Assembly (NCBI RefSeq): GCF_001544495.1
Contig: NZ_FCNZ02000004.1
Span: 124,001 to 188,000 of the forward strand
Direction: 5' to 3'
DNA length: 64,000 nt
Origin: Caballeronia telluris
GTDB taxonomy: Bacteria > Pseudomonadota > Gammaproteobacteria > Burkholderiales > Burkholderiaceae
Below the pieces are notes generated by a model that did no database searches, was not told the DNA's origin, and worked only from the letters and a program-made list of their open reading frames with translations. Shown piece by piece: positions 51,494-60,737 of this stretch. Numbering within the stretch: position 1 is the stretch's first letter; every line of letters starts with the position of its first letter. The position numbers and the translations under genes were made by a program.

Positions 51494-52976
51494 GACAGAG
51501 CCTCAGAAAAGCGAGCAGCGCCTCGACGGGCGCCGCGCGTCCGACGCGCATCGAATAGGTCGCGACGTGCGCCGTTTCGAAGTCGGTGCCGAATTGCGCG
51601 CGCAGGTTCTCCTCGATGCGCAGCAAATAGCCGTCCACCGCGCCCTCGCCCGACAGCGGCATCAGCGTGAGCACGGCGCGCTGGCCCTGCTGCGCGATCG
51701 GCCACTGCACGTCGAGCGAGCGGCGCGAGCGCAGCACGTGCTCGTAGAGTGACGCGGACAGCGCGCTCGCATCGAACACCAGCGCGACGAGCGACGATTC
51801 GATGCCGGTATCCTTGTGCAGATGTTCGAGGCGCGCGTAGTCGAGAGCGAAGTCGTAAGGGACGCCCGGAAACGCTTCGATGAGCGCGCGCGTGATCTCG
51901 GCGTGGCGCACGCCGTCGGCGTAATAGCCGCACAGCACCAGCAGGAATTGCAGGTTGTCGCGCGTGAGCGCCAGGAACGGCATGCGCTCGACGACCAGCA
52001 GCGCCACCCGGCGCCCGCCCGCATCGAGCAGCGGCGCGACCGCCTGATAGCGCGTGTGCAAGCGCGTATCGGCGCCGCTCGCGTCGCCTTCGGCCGAGCG
52101 CGGGTGAGCGAGCGCGTGTTTGTCGAGCGCCTCCACGACGAGCGGATCGGCAAGATCCAGCTCGAACGGCGCGCCGACCGTCGCGGCGGGCGTCGACACG
52201 ACGCCGCCGTCGCGCCATTCGTAGAGCGCCGCCGTCTCGATCTGACAGGCCTGCGCGGTCGCCTCCAGAAAGCGCGCAGCGCCCTTGAGCGCGCCCGGGT
52301 CGTCGTCGCGCAACGCGAGCGCGCGCAGGCGCCCGAGCGAATCGCGCAGGGTCGCGGGCCGCGCGAGCAGGTCCTGTTCGAGCCGCTCGTGCGAAAGCCG
52401 CAGCAGGAACTGGTTCTTCGTGAGGATCGACAGGCGCTCGGCGAGATAGTCGTTCGCGACGCGCGCCTGCCGTTGCCGCCCGATCCAGATATCGCCGAAC
52501 TGGCCGCAGAGCAGCGTCGCGATGAAGCCGCCGAAGAAGAACGCGCCCGGAAACGCCGCGCGGACAGGCGCGCCCGTGTGCGCGCCGGACACGAGCGGCA
52601 CGAGCGGCCCGGGCGCCTGCACATACCAGCCGGCGAGCAGCAGCAGGCCGCTCGCGGTCCCGGCGATCGTCCCGTAGCGCAGCGCGAGCACGATCGGCAC
52701 GAGCCAGACCCAGCCGAAGCCAGTGCGCACTAGGAGCGGATCGGCGGGATCGACGAGCCGGCAGATCGCGAGCAGCACGAACGTCGCCACGACGACTTCC
52801 GCCGCGACATACGCGGCGCGCTTTCGCGAAATGCGCGACGGCGCGATCACCCGCGCCCACAGCATGTCCTGCGCGATGCTCTGGCCGCCCTGCGAGCTGG
52901 TGCGGCGCACGCGCGAGTCGCCGCGCTTTTCGCCTGCGGCACGCCCTGTCTGGTTCGCCACGTCGTCTCTCCTCAT
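51480..52976 (-). CDS. pelD: c-di-GMP receptor PelD
   Basis: The 498-residue inner-membrane protein has about four membrane helices (residues about 58-155), a GAF-like domain (about 180-345), and a degenerate GGDEF domain at the C-terminus. The latter keeps an RxxD inhibitory-site motif, R419-S-L-D422, where c-di-GMP would bind, and R453 is a possible second contact. Binding c-di-GMP switches on Pel production. The catalytic GGDEF signature is absent. It is 16 bp downstream of pelC and overlaps pelE by 14 bp. Confidence 0.94.
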   Translation of the reverse strand: MRRDDVANQTGRAAGEKRGDSRVRRTSSQGGQSIAQDMLWARVIAPSRISRKRAAYVAAEVVVATFVLLAICRLVDPADPLLVRTGFGWVWLVPIVLALRYGTIAGTASGLLLLAGWYVQAPGPLVPLVSGAHTGAPVRAAFPGAFFFGGFIATLLCGQFGDIWIGRQRQARVANDYLAERLSILTKNQFLLRLSHERLEQDLLARPATLRDSLGRLRALALRDDDPGALKGAARFLEATAQACQIETAALYEWRDGGVVSTPAATVGAPFELDLADPLVVEALDKHALAHPRSAEGDASGADTRLHTRYQAVAPLLDAGGRRVALLVVERMPFLALTRDNLQFLLVLCGYYADGVRHAEITRALIEAFPGVPYDFALDYARLEHLHKDTGIESSLVALVFDASALSASLYEHVLRSRRSLDVQWPIAQQGQRAVLTLMPLSGEGAVDGYLLRIEENLRAQFGTDFETAHVATYSMRVGRAAPVEALLAFLRLCHVDR

Positions 52977-52992
52977 TGCCCGGCGCTGCCGC

Positions 52993-53544
52993 TCAGCGCG
53001 TGAGCGGCGCGAGCAGTTGCTTTTCGAGCTTCTGCGCGACGCCCGAAAGCGCGTCGCGGCTCCAGCCGGTGCGGCTGCCCGCCGCGCTCCAGAGCACCTT
53101 GCCGCTCTCGACGTCGATCACGTCGAAGGTCAGGCCGACGGCGGGCTCCCCGTCGACGCCCACTTTATAGCGCCACTCCGTCACGGTGCCCGTGAGCGCG
53201 TAGCGGATCTTCTGCGAGCGCGCCCAGTCGAGCGCCTTCGCGGCGGCGTCGGGCCGCGCGGGATCGAAGAGATTTTCGTCGTCGCCGCTTGCCGGATAGC
53301 GCGTCAACTGCCGGAAGCCGCCCGATGACAGCAGGCTCTGCGCAATCGACGCGGCCCGCTGACCCGCCTGCGGCGTCTCCGTCTGATTGACGATCGGCAG
53401 GACGGTGAAGCTGTCGTCCTTTGAAACGCTCGTCACCGCGTCGCTGCGATCGACGACCGCGCACGCGTTGAGCGCGAGCGCCGCCACGAGCGCAATGCTC
53501 ACGCGGACGGCGCCGCCGTTGACCTTTGCAATCCTGTTCTTCAT
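52993..53544 (-). CDS. pelC: Pel outer-membrane lipoprotein PelC
   Basis: The 183-residue lipoprotein has a signal peptide ending in ALNAC (lipid on Cys28). The domain opens with SFTVLPIVNQTETPQAGQRA and ends with VLWSAAGSRTGWSRDALSG. It is the PelC group, which forms a dodecameric funnel guiding Pel to PelB. The ATG at 53544 begins the signal peptide directly; an upstream ATG at 53643 would add an unlikely leader. It follows pelB by 28 bp. Confidence 0.92.
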   Translation of the reverse strand: MKNRIAKVNGGAVRVSIALVAALALNACAVVDRSDAVTSVSKDDSFTVLPIVNQTETPQAGQRAASIAQSLLSSGGFRQLTRYPASGDDENLFDPARPDAAAKALDWARSQKIRYALTGTVTEWRYKVGVDGEPAVGLTFDVIDVESGKVLWSAAGSRTGWSRDALSGVAQKLEKQLLAPLTR

Positions 53545-53572
53545 GTCGATTCTCCATGTGCTGCAAACCGGT

Positions 53573-56500
53573 TCAGTACAGCCAGCGATATCGCACGCCG
53601 TATTCCGTGAAAGGCTGCGAGCGGCCTGAACTCGCGCCCGCATGCTCGTAGTAGACGACCGCCTGATCGTTGCCGAAGACGCTGCCCGCGAGCCCGACGC
53701 GCACTTGCGCGACCCAGCCCTGGTTCGAGTCGTGCACGGGGCCGGCCGCGAAAAAAGGCCCCCAGCGGCGCGTGTAGCCGCCGTCGAGATCGTCGCCGAC
53801 CGAGAACAGCACGCCCGCCTGCGTGAACGTCTGCGGCATGAACTGCGAAGCGGTGAGCGGCACGCCCGCCGGCAGGAGCCCGAGAAGCTTGCCGCCCGGT
53901 GTGCCCGAGGCGCTGTATTGTCCGTGCGTGAAAACCGCGCGCACGGTGTAGTCCGGATAGCCCGTGCGCAGCTTGTAGCCGGCGCTCAGGTCGTAGACGG
54001 CGCCCGTGCCGAGAAACGACTCGTCCTGTCCATAGAAGCGGTCGTATTCGAAGCGGCCGTTCAGGAACACATGCGGATCGGGGCGATACAGAAAGCCCAC
54101 GCTCGCGAGATTCTTCATCCCGCCGACGATCAGCTGGCTCGTCTCGGTCGCCATCTGATGCACGCCGAGCGCGTAGCTGAAGCTCAGGTTGCGCGTATCG
54201 CGCAAGGTGCCTTCGAGGCGGAACGTCGTGAAATCGTCGAGTGCGTTGCGGCGGCCGAGCGTCGCCTTTTCGCTGTGATCGAGGCCGAGGTTGCGAAACG
54301 TCAGGTCGAGCCTGCGATCGTGCTGCGGCACGCCCGGCAGCGACTCGCTGCCGGTCTGGTTGCGCTCGCTGTAGTCGAGCGCGAGCGACTGCGTCGGCGA
54401 AAGACGGAGGCCCGCGCCGATGCCGCTTTCGGTGAAACGCAGCCCGCCCTGATCGACCACCCGGAAGCGCGGCGCGAGCGCCTGCGCGTTGCGCAGCAAC
54501 TGCTCGCGCAGCACCGCGTTGACGGTCTCGTCGTCGGGCAGCGCGAACTGCTGGTCGTATGCGTGAGTCTGCACGGCGCCGAAGCGGCCCGTCGCCGCTT
54601 CGGCATCCAGACGGTTCTGGCGCGGCACCCAGTCCGGCTCGGTGTCGAGCAGACGTTCGATCGTCGGCGTGTCGCGTTCGGCGAGCGCGATCGTCATCTC
54701 GGCGTAGACGGGGCGCGTCGCGCTGTCGATGTATTCCCGCAGCAGCCACACGCGCTCCAGATCGTAGGCTTCGTGCGACTGCGCCCAGCCGAGCGCCGCC
54801 TCGCGCGCGACCGCCGAATAAAGACGCTGCCTGCCCGCGATGCGCGCCGCCTCGCTCGCGGGCAAGGCATTGGCGGGCGATGGCGCGGCCGCCGTATCCG
54901 AGTCGCGGTCTTCACGCAGCAATTCGATCAGCACCGCCCGCGACGCATCGCCGCCCCGGAACAGGTCCGTGAGGCCGACCATCCGCGCGCGCAGGTCGGC
55001 ACGCTGCGCGTCGTCGAGCTTCGGGCCGGCGTTGCCCGCGCGCGCTGTCATCTGGCGGCGCCAGACGGCGTTGCGCACGCGCCAGGCTTCGTCGATCCGG
55101 CTGTTCAGCTCCAGCGCGTCCGCGTAGCCGAGCGCCCAGAGCGGATCGTCGCGGCGCGTCGCGGCTTGCTTGTGCATCATGTGCAGTGCGGCGCGGCCGT
55201 CGCCGAGACGCAGATAGGCCGCCGCATAAGGTCCCCACAGCGAGCCGTCGTCTTCGGCGTCGCGGGCGTAGCGTCTGAGCGCGGCGCGCAATTCTGCGTC
55301 GCTGCCGCGCTCGGCGAGCGCCCACATCAGCGCCGTGCGCGCTTCCGCATTGCCGGGCGCGAGCGCGAGCGCCGCGCGCACGTCGCGCAACGCGCCGTCC
55401 GGATCGCCCGCGTCGCGCAGATACTGCGCCCGCGCGAGCAGGAACGCCGGACGCCGTTCGGCGGCGGCCCGCTGCGCCGGATCGAGCGACGCCAGCAGCG
55501 ACGCGATGCGCGCCGTCGCATGCGCGCGCGTGTACTCGTAGACGGCGAGTTCGAGCAGGCGCTCGCGGCCCGTCGAGCGATAGGCGAATTCGGCGAGCCG
55601 CCCCGCTTCGAGCGGCGCGTCGTCGTAGAGGCCGACCATCGACGCCATGTCTTCGGACGACGCCTTCCCGCCCTGCACGAGCGCCTGATAGCCCTCCTTG
55701 GCGGCGGCGTCGTCCTGACTCACGGACGCCGTCATCGTGTAGAGACGCCAGAAGTCCTCGTCGGCGGGCGTGGCCGCGCGCCTCGCGTTCTTCAGGACCG
55801 CGAGCGAGCGCTCGAAGTCCGTGCGCACGTAATACAGGATGCCGAGCCTGAACGCGTACTTCGGATCGGGACCGTACTCGCCGTTCAGGCGCGTGTAGGT
55901 GGCAAGCGCGAGATCGTCGTCGCCCTTGCGACCGGCGAGCGCCGCATAGCGTTCGAGCAGCGCGCGGCGAACCGGGCCGCGCGGCTGGCGGTCGATGCGC
56001 GCTTTCAGGAAGCGCAGCGCGGAATCCGGGTCGCCGAGCAGTTCGTAGGCGTTCACGACGCGATCGACTCGATTCATGTCGGCGGGATCGCGGTCCGCTT
56101 CGAAGATCGACGCTTCGAGCAGCGCCGCGTCGTCGCCCAGCGCCGGGGCGAGGCGCTCGACTTGCGCCCAGCTTGCGGCGTCGTTGCGACGGCGGGCGAG
56201 GATCGCGTAGTTCTTCAGCGCGACGTCCGGCGCGTGATTCCATTCGGCGACCTGCGCCAGTCGCTCGCGCCAGACGATCGAATCGGGATCGTGGTCGACG
56301 GCGCTTTGCGCGACGCGCTGCGCGTTCGCCACGTTGCCGTTCGCGAGGAAGACCTTGAAGGCGAGTTCGTAGTCGTCGTTGTCGAAGGCGGCGCGCGGGG
56401 CGCTCTGGTGCGATGGCGGCGCTGCATCCGATGCGATCCGGCTCAGGCCGTCGCGCAGCGTGTCTCGCGGACCGGGCGTCCAGACGGCGCGTCTCACGTT

Positions 56501-57436
56501 GTCTCGATTCGACGCCATATTCGCGCGGACAAACGGCGTTTCGGAAATCGCTTCGGGTCGCGATTCGCCATCGCCACGCCCGCGCGCGGACATGTCGACG
56601 AGCCGCCGCGCATAACGGTCCGCGAGATCCGGCCGCCCCGCCGCCAGCGCGAGCCGCGTCAGAAAGCGCAACGTCTCGCGGTCGCGCGAGAGCGAGCCGA
56701 GTTGCTGATCGGCGGCCAGCAACGCTTCGTTCAACCGATTTCCCGCCTGCAGCGCCTGCACTGCGCTCAGGAAAAGACGCCGCTCTTCGTCGATGCCGTG
56801 CGCCTTCCCGCGCGCCGCGAAGAACGCATCGGCCGCTGCGGCATAGTCGCGCGCGCCCAACTTCAGCTTCGCGCTCGCCTCCAGCCAATCGCCTGCGCGC
56901 GCCGGCTCCGCATCGGCGAGACGCGCGTAGTAGCGGCCCGCGAGCGCGGCATCGCCGAGCGCCGCGGCCTTCGCCGCGAACGCTTCCAGTTCGCCCGGCG
57001 GCCACGGCCTGGTGGCCGCGACCGTCAGCAGCCGGTCGAGTTCGCGCAGCCGCGCTGCGCGCGCCGGATCGTTCGGCTTCAACGCGTACGCCTGCGTCTC
57101 CGCCAGTTCGATGCGCACTTTCAGCGAGCGCGTCTGCGCGTCTTCGTCGGACGACCCGGCGAGCCGCGCGAGCAGCCGTTCGGCATCCGCGATGCGTTGC
57201 GCTTTCAGATACTGCCGCGTCAGTTCGGTCAGCACTTCGGCGTTGTCCGGCGCGATGCGCAGCCACGCCTCCAGGTACGCGATGGTCAGCGTGTCGGTCT
57301 TCTGGCCCTGCAGCAGCCGCTCCTGCAAGCGCTCGCGCGGAAACGCGAGCATCAGCGTGAGCATCACGAGCAGGCCGAACGCGGCGATGACAATGGGCGA
57401 GAACAACCGCTCGCGATCAGGTTCCGCAGGCGACAT
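53573..57436 (-). CDS. pelB: Pel outer-membrane porin and TPR scaffold PelB
   Basis: This 1287-residue protein has an N-terminal membrane segment (residues about 15-35), then a long array of TPR-like helices (about residues 40-930), and a C-terminal beta-barrel that ends in an aromatic residue (YGVRYRWLY), a typical outer-membrane signature. PelB exports the polymer and its TPR part binds PelA. The ATG at 57436 follows pelA by overlap of 20 bp; an in-frame ATG further upstream (57694) lies inside pelA and is not preferred. It is slightly longer than the roughly 1190-residue P. aeruginosa protein. Confidence 0.94.
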   Translation of the reverse strand: MSPAEPDRERLFSPIVIAAFGLLVMLTLMLAFPRERLQERLLQGQKTDTLTIAYLEAWLRIAPDNAEVLTELTRQYLKAQRIADAERLLARLAGSSDEDAQTRSLKVRIELAETQAYALKPNDPARAARLRELDRLLTVAATRPWPPGELEAFAAKAAALGDAALAGRYYARLADAEPARAGDWLEASAKLKLGARDYAAAADAFFAARGKAHGIDEERRLFLSAVQALQAGNRLNEALLAADQQLGSLSRDRETLRFLTRLALAAGRPDLADRYARRLVDMSARGRGDGESRPEAISETPFVRANMASNRDNVRRAVWTPGPRDTLRDGLSRIASDAAPPSHQSAPRAAFDNDDYELAFKVFLANGNVANAQRVAQSAVDHDPDSIVWRERLAQVAEWNHAPDVALKNYAILARRRNDAASWAQVERLAPALGDDAALLEASIFEADRDPADMNRVDRVVNAYELLGDPDSALRFLKARIDRQPRGPVRRALLERYAALAGRKGDDDLALATYTRLNGEYGPDPKYAFRLGILYYVRTDFERSLAVLKNARRAATPADEDFWRLYTMTASVSQDDAAAKEGYQALVQGGKASSEDMASMVGLYDDAPLEAGRLAEFAYRSTGRERLLELAVYEYTRAHATARIASLLASLDPAQRAAAERRPAFLLARAQYLRDAGDPDGALRDVRAALALAPGNAEARTALMWALAERGSDAELRAALRRYARDAEDDGSLWGPYAAAYLRLGDGRAALHMMHKQAATRRDDPLWALGYADALELNSRIDEAWRVRNAVWRRQMTARAGNAGPKLDDAQRADLRARMVGLTDLFRGGDASRAVLIELLREDRDSDTAAAPSPANALPASEAARIAGRQRLYSAVAREAALGWAQSHEAYDLERVWLLREYIDSATRPVYAEMTIALAERDTPTIERLLDTEPDWVPRQNRLDAEAATGRFGAVQTHAYDQQFALPDDETVNAVLREQLLRNAQALAPRFRVVDQGGLRFTESGIGAGLRLSPTQSLALDYSERNQTGSESLPGVPQHDRRLDLTFRNLGLDHSEKATLGRRNALDDFTTFRLEGTLRDTRNLSFSYALGVHQMATETSQLIVGGMKNLASVGFLYRPDPHVFLNGRFEYDRFYGQDESFLGTGAVYDLSAGYKLRTGYPDYTVRAVFTHGQYSASGTPGGKLLGLLPAGVPLTASQFMPQTFTQAGVLFSVGDDLDGGYTRRWGPFFAAGPVHDSNQGWVAQVRVGLAGSVFGNDQAVVYYEHAGASSGRSQPFTEYGVRYRWLY

Positions 57437-60332
57437 CGACGTGGACCGGATTTGTGTCGGCTGAAGACCGGCGCGGCGGCGCGTACTCGGCGCGCGCCTG
57501 CCGGCCGGAGCCAGGCGTGGCCGACAGCGCGCGGCCATCGGCGCTGACGCGGCACGCGCGCGCGCCCGCGAGCGAAAAGCGCGGCGCCACATGCGATGCA
57601 AGATCGAACGACAGGCCGTTCGCGGTGCGCGTGAAGCGCGAGATCGCGCCGTTCGCGTCGGCGAGATACGGGAGGCTTTGCGCCCGCGCGGCATCGACGG
57701 TGCGAAAGCGCGCGTCGGTGCCCGTCAGGTGCACGTAGACGCCGCCCGGCCCCGCGAGATAGCCCGCGACGCCTTCGGCGCTTGCCAGCTCCGGCGCGCG
57801 CCCCGGCGGCAGCCGCACGGTGCGCAGCGCGCCGCCGCCGTGGACGCGCCAGAAATCGCCGTCTTGCTCGATGCTCATGCGCTCGAAATCGAGCACCTTC
57901 TGCGCATATTCCGATGCGTACACCGGCATCAGCGGCTCCGCGAGCAGCCTGCCGTAGACCTGCTTCAACGCCTCGACCGACGCGAACTTCGTTCCGCTGA
58001 ACATGTGGTAATAGACGTCGACGGGCTTGAAGCGGATCGGCGTTCCGGTCATCTCGAAGGTTTCGAGCACGCGCGTGTAGCCGTAATACGGCCCCTGCCA
58101 GAGCTGCGTGTACGCCTCTTCGTTCTGGTTCGGCGCGAACACCTGAAAGTAGCCGTCCTTGTTCACGCCGAGCGGCGCGATCGCGCTCCAGGTCGGGTCG
58201 CGCTTCGTGATCAGCGTGTCGCCGCCATTCATGTTGTAGACGCCCGCCGCGTCGGCGGCCTGGATCACGCTCGCCGGCACCTGGCAGTCGCCGCTCAAGA
58301 GCAGCACCTTCACGCGCTTGCCCGGCGGCGCGAGACGGTCGATATAGCCGATCGATCCGCCGATCTCGCGCGCGGTGTCGTACCGGTAGCCGGGAATGTC
58401 GATCGACAGGCCGTTGTAGTTCGCGCGGCTGCCGCCCTCGGTCGTGGTGTCTTCGCTGTTCTGCGCGGCGAGGCCGGTCACGCGCATCCATTGCAGCGGA
58501 TGCGTGTAGGTGTGGCTCGCCATCTCGACGTTCGGCAGCGCAAACATCCGGCGCGCGATCTCCCGCAGACGCGGCGCGATGCTGCGATACGGGCCGTCGT
58601 CGGAGACTTCGCCCTCGATCACGGAGACGGTCGTCGGCAGGCCGAATTCGCGGATCACTTCGTAGAGCGCGTCGCCGGAGTACTGCGGGGCCTTCGAATT
58701 TATCGCGCCGCCGTCGACCGGATATTCGGCGCGCGACGCGAGACCGTCGCCGTCGATATGCGTCATCAAAAGACGGCGGCCGTTTTCCGTCGACGGGTCG
58801 GGCGCGGGCATGTCGTCGGGCAGGCGCAGCGCCGCCTTGAAGAAGCGGATCGGCTGCACGACCCAGCGCGCCTGGTTCGCCATCGGCATGTCGAACACCG
58901 CAAACGGCCGAAGCGCATAGCCGCCCCACGGCGTGATCGCGGCGGCGTCGATGGCGTAGTCGTTGCCGGGGTCCGCCGAAACGAGGCGCAGGAGCGAACG
59001 GCTGTGCGGACCCGCGCGCACGCCGGTGGTGTCGCGCGGATCGGGACGCGGCTTCATTTCGAAGCCCATCATCGCGTCGTCGATCGATTCGACCTGCAAA
59101 CGTTTGCCCGCAAGACCGCGAACCGGCTTCAGATCGAGCCTGGCGGCGAGCGCATCGTCGAGGTTCATGCCGAAGCTCGTCAGCATCGCGACATGCATGC
59201 CGTTGCCGATCTGCGCGAGCAGCCACGCGCGGAACGCGCCGGCGTCGGGCGGCGGGCCGTCGAGCCAGACGACGATGCCCGCATAGCGCGCATCGAGCGG
59301 CGCGGCGGGCAGCTTCGATGCATCCGCGAATTCGACGCGGTAGCCGAGGTAATTCAGCGGCATCGACACGTAGCGCACGCCGGGCGTCACGTTCAGGTTG
59401 GTGCTCGCGGGCACGTTCTGGACGACGAGGATCGTGCGGGCGAGCGCGTGCGGGGCGCCCGTCCGCGCGTTCTGCTGCGGCGCGTCGCCAAGCGCGTTCG
59501 CCGCGCCGACGCCGACCGTGCTCAACGCGCCATCGGTGACGTACGGAATCAGGCCGTCCGCGCTGATTTTCGCGGCGGTTTCGCGCGCGCAGCGCCGGTC
59601 GGCGGGCGCGCAATAGTCGATGGCGAGGACCGGCAGGCCGTACTGCTCGCGCAGCGTCTTCGCCTGCGCGAGCAGCCAGTCGCGATCCGCCTGCGGGACC
59701 GCGACATATTGCTTGCGCGCCTGATTCCAGCCGCGATAAAGCGATTCGAACGCGACCGCATACGCGAGATCGTGGACCTGCGGCATCAGTTCGAAACCGC
59801 GATTGAAGATGAGCCGCGCCTCGGGATAACGCGTCTTGATCGCGCGGATCACCGCGACGAGGCCGGCTTGCTGGCGCGCGCGGGCGTCGTCGGAATGCGC
59901 GGCGAGCTGATAGGAATCGAGCGTATCCAGGAAAAAGCCGCGATAGCCTTTGTCCCACAGCGGCGCGATCACTTCGTCGACGAAAAAGCGCGGCCAGCCT
60001 GGCGCCGACTGATCGACGACATGCGATTGCCACGCCGCATTGCCGCCCACGAGCCAGGACGGCGGGATCTTCCGATAGTACGAACGCGACGACGTCACCT
60101 CGCCGACGCTCACGTACGCGAGCCATCTGGACGCATCGGTGGATTGCGCACGCGGATCGAAGCCGCTGTCCGGCTCGACGACGACCGCATCGAACGCGGA
60201 CAACTGCGCGGCCGGCACCTTCGCCCCGTAAAAAAGCGCGATCGACGGCGCGCCCGACGCGGCAGCGCCCGCGCACCACGGCAGGAGCATCGCCGCGAAA
60301 GCGGAGAACCACGCCAGCGCGGTGGCTCGCAT
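57417..60332 (-). CDS. pelA: Pel polysaccharide deacetylase/hydrolase PelA
   Basis: The 971-residue protein has a signal peptide (MRATALAWFSAFAAMLLPWC), then the N-terminal glycoside-hydrolase domain (YVSVGEVTSSRSYYRKIPPSWL and FFLDTLDSYQL), a middle region, and the NodB-like deacetylase with THIDGDG (around 58750-58765) and SHTYTHP (around 58500-58523). It deacetylates Pel in the periplasm and can cleave it. The start at 60332 gives the cleanest signal peptide; in-frame starts at 60380 (ATG) and 60398 (GTG) would add up to 22 residues. It is first gene of the pel operon and overlaps pelB by 20 bp. Confidence 0.95.
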   Translation of the reverse strand: MRATALAWFSAFAAMLLPWCAGAAASGAPSIALFYGAKVPAAQLSAFDAVVVEPDSGFDPRAQSTDASRWLAYVSVGEVTSSRSYYRKIPPSWLVGGNAAWQSHVVDQSAPGWPRFFVDEVIAPLWDKGYRGFFLDTLDSYQLAAHSDDARARQQAGLVAVIRAIKTRYPEARLIFNRGFELMPQVHDLAYAVAFESLYRGWNQARKQYVAVPQADRDWLLAQAKTLREQYGLPVLAIDYCAPADRRCARETAAKISADGLIPYVTDGALSTVGVGAANALGDAPQQNARTGAPHALARTILVVQNVPASTNLNVTPGVRYVSMPLNYLGYRVEFADASKLPAAPLDARYAGIVVWLDGPPPDAGAFRAWLLAQIGNGMHVAMLTSFGMNLDDALAARLDLKPVRGLAGKRLQVESIDDAMMGFEMKPRPDPRDTTGVRAGPHSRSLLRLVSADPGNDYAIDAAAITPWGGYALRPFAVFDMPMANQARWVVQPIRFFKAALRLPDDMPAPDPSTENGRRLLMTHIDGDGLASRAEYPVDGGAINSKAPQYSGDALYEVIREFGLPTTVSVIEGEVSDDGPYRSIAPRLREIARRMFALPNVEMASHTYTHPLQWMRVTGLAAQNSEDTTTEGGSRANYNGLSIDIPGYRYDTAREIGGSIGYIDRLAPPGKRVKVLLLSGDCQVPASVIQAADAAGVYNMNGGDTLITKRDPTWSAIAPLGVNKDGYFQVFAPNQNEEAYTQLWQGPYYGYTRVLETFEMTGTPIRFKPVDVYYHMFSGTKFASVEALKQVYGRLLAEPLMPVYASEYAQKVLDFERMSIEQDGDFWRVHGGGALRTVRLPPGRAPELASAEGVAGYLAGPGGVYVHLTGTDARFRTVDAARAQSLPYLADANGAISRFTRTANGLSFDLASHVAPRFSLAGARACRVSADGRALSATPGSGRQARAEYAPPRRSSADTNPVHVDVACGT

Positions 60333-60398
60333 CCGGCAGCAGCGCTTTTCGCCCACGCGTGCGCGGCGCGGTGACCGCATCAGTCGACCGGGCGGCAC

Positions 60399-60737
60399 GC
60401 TGCGCCGCCTGCTTCGCCGGGCATCGGGCGCGGGCCCGGCTGCCTCGGCGCTGCGCGTGTGCCCGGGACAGCCGCTCCCGAACGGGTGTTATTGAGAGTC
60501 ATCTATTGTTCTCGATTTTTTAAGCCGCGCTCACGTACTCGGAAACGGGATTTACTCAGACTAGTGCCAAAACCGTCTTAAGACACGGAAGCGACGTGGC
60601 TCCGGTAGCAAATGCCGTACCGCGCCGCGTCGATGCGCAAACCTTTCCCGTCGGCGGCACATGGTTAGGCGCAATGCTTGGTTGGGCTGGGCGGCGGGCG
60701 TCGCTACCATTTGGGCTCGCCAAGTCACCGAACGCCG
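60399..60737. promoter_or_regulatory. Divergent region between pelA and desaturase genes
   Basis: This 339-bp gap must hold the pel promoter and the desaturase promoter. It contains the perfect palindrome GTCTTAAGAC (60575-60584), which may be an operator. An AT-rich stretch at 60506-60522 lies upstream of pelA, but I cannot assign a definite -35/-10 pair. No FleQ-type box was confidently recognised. Confidence 0.4.

Noticed and set aside
53642-60374. Very long plus-strand frames (1301 and 927 residues) antisense to pelB and pelA
   Set aside because: They are rich in Arg, Ala, His and Val with no recognisable domain, as expected from the GC-skewed complement of real coding DNA.
60555-60575. 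TTGGCAC on the minus strand upstream of pelA as a sigma-54 -24 box
   Set aside because: The matching GC at -12 is missing at the required spacing, so it does not fit a sigma-54 promoter.
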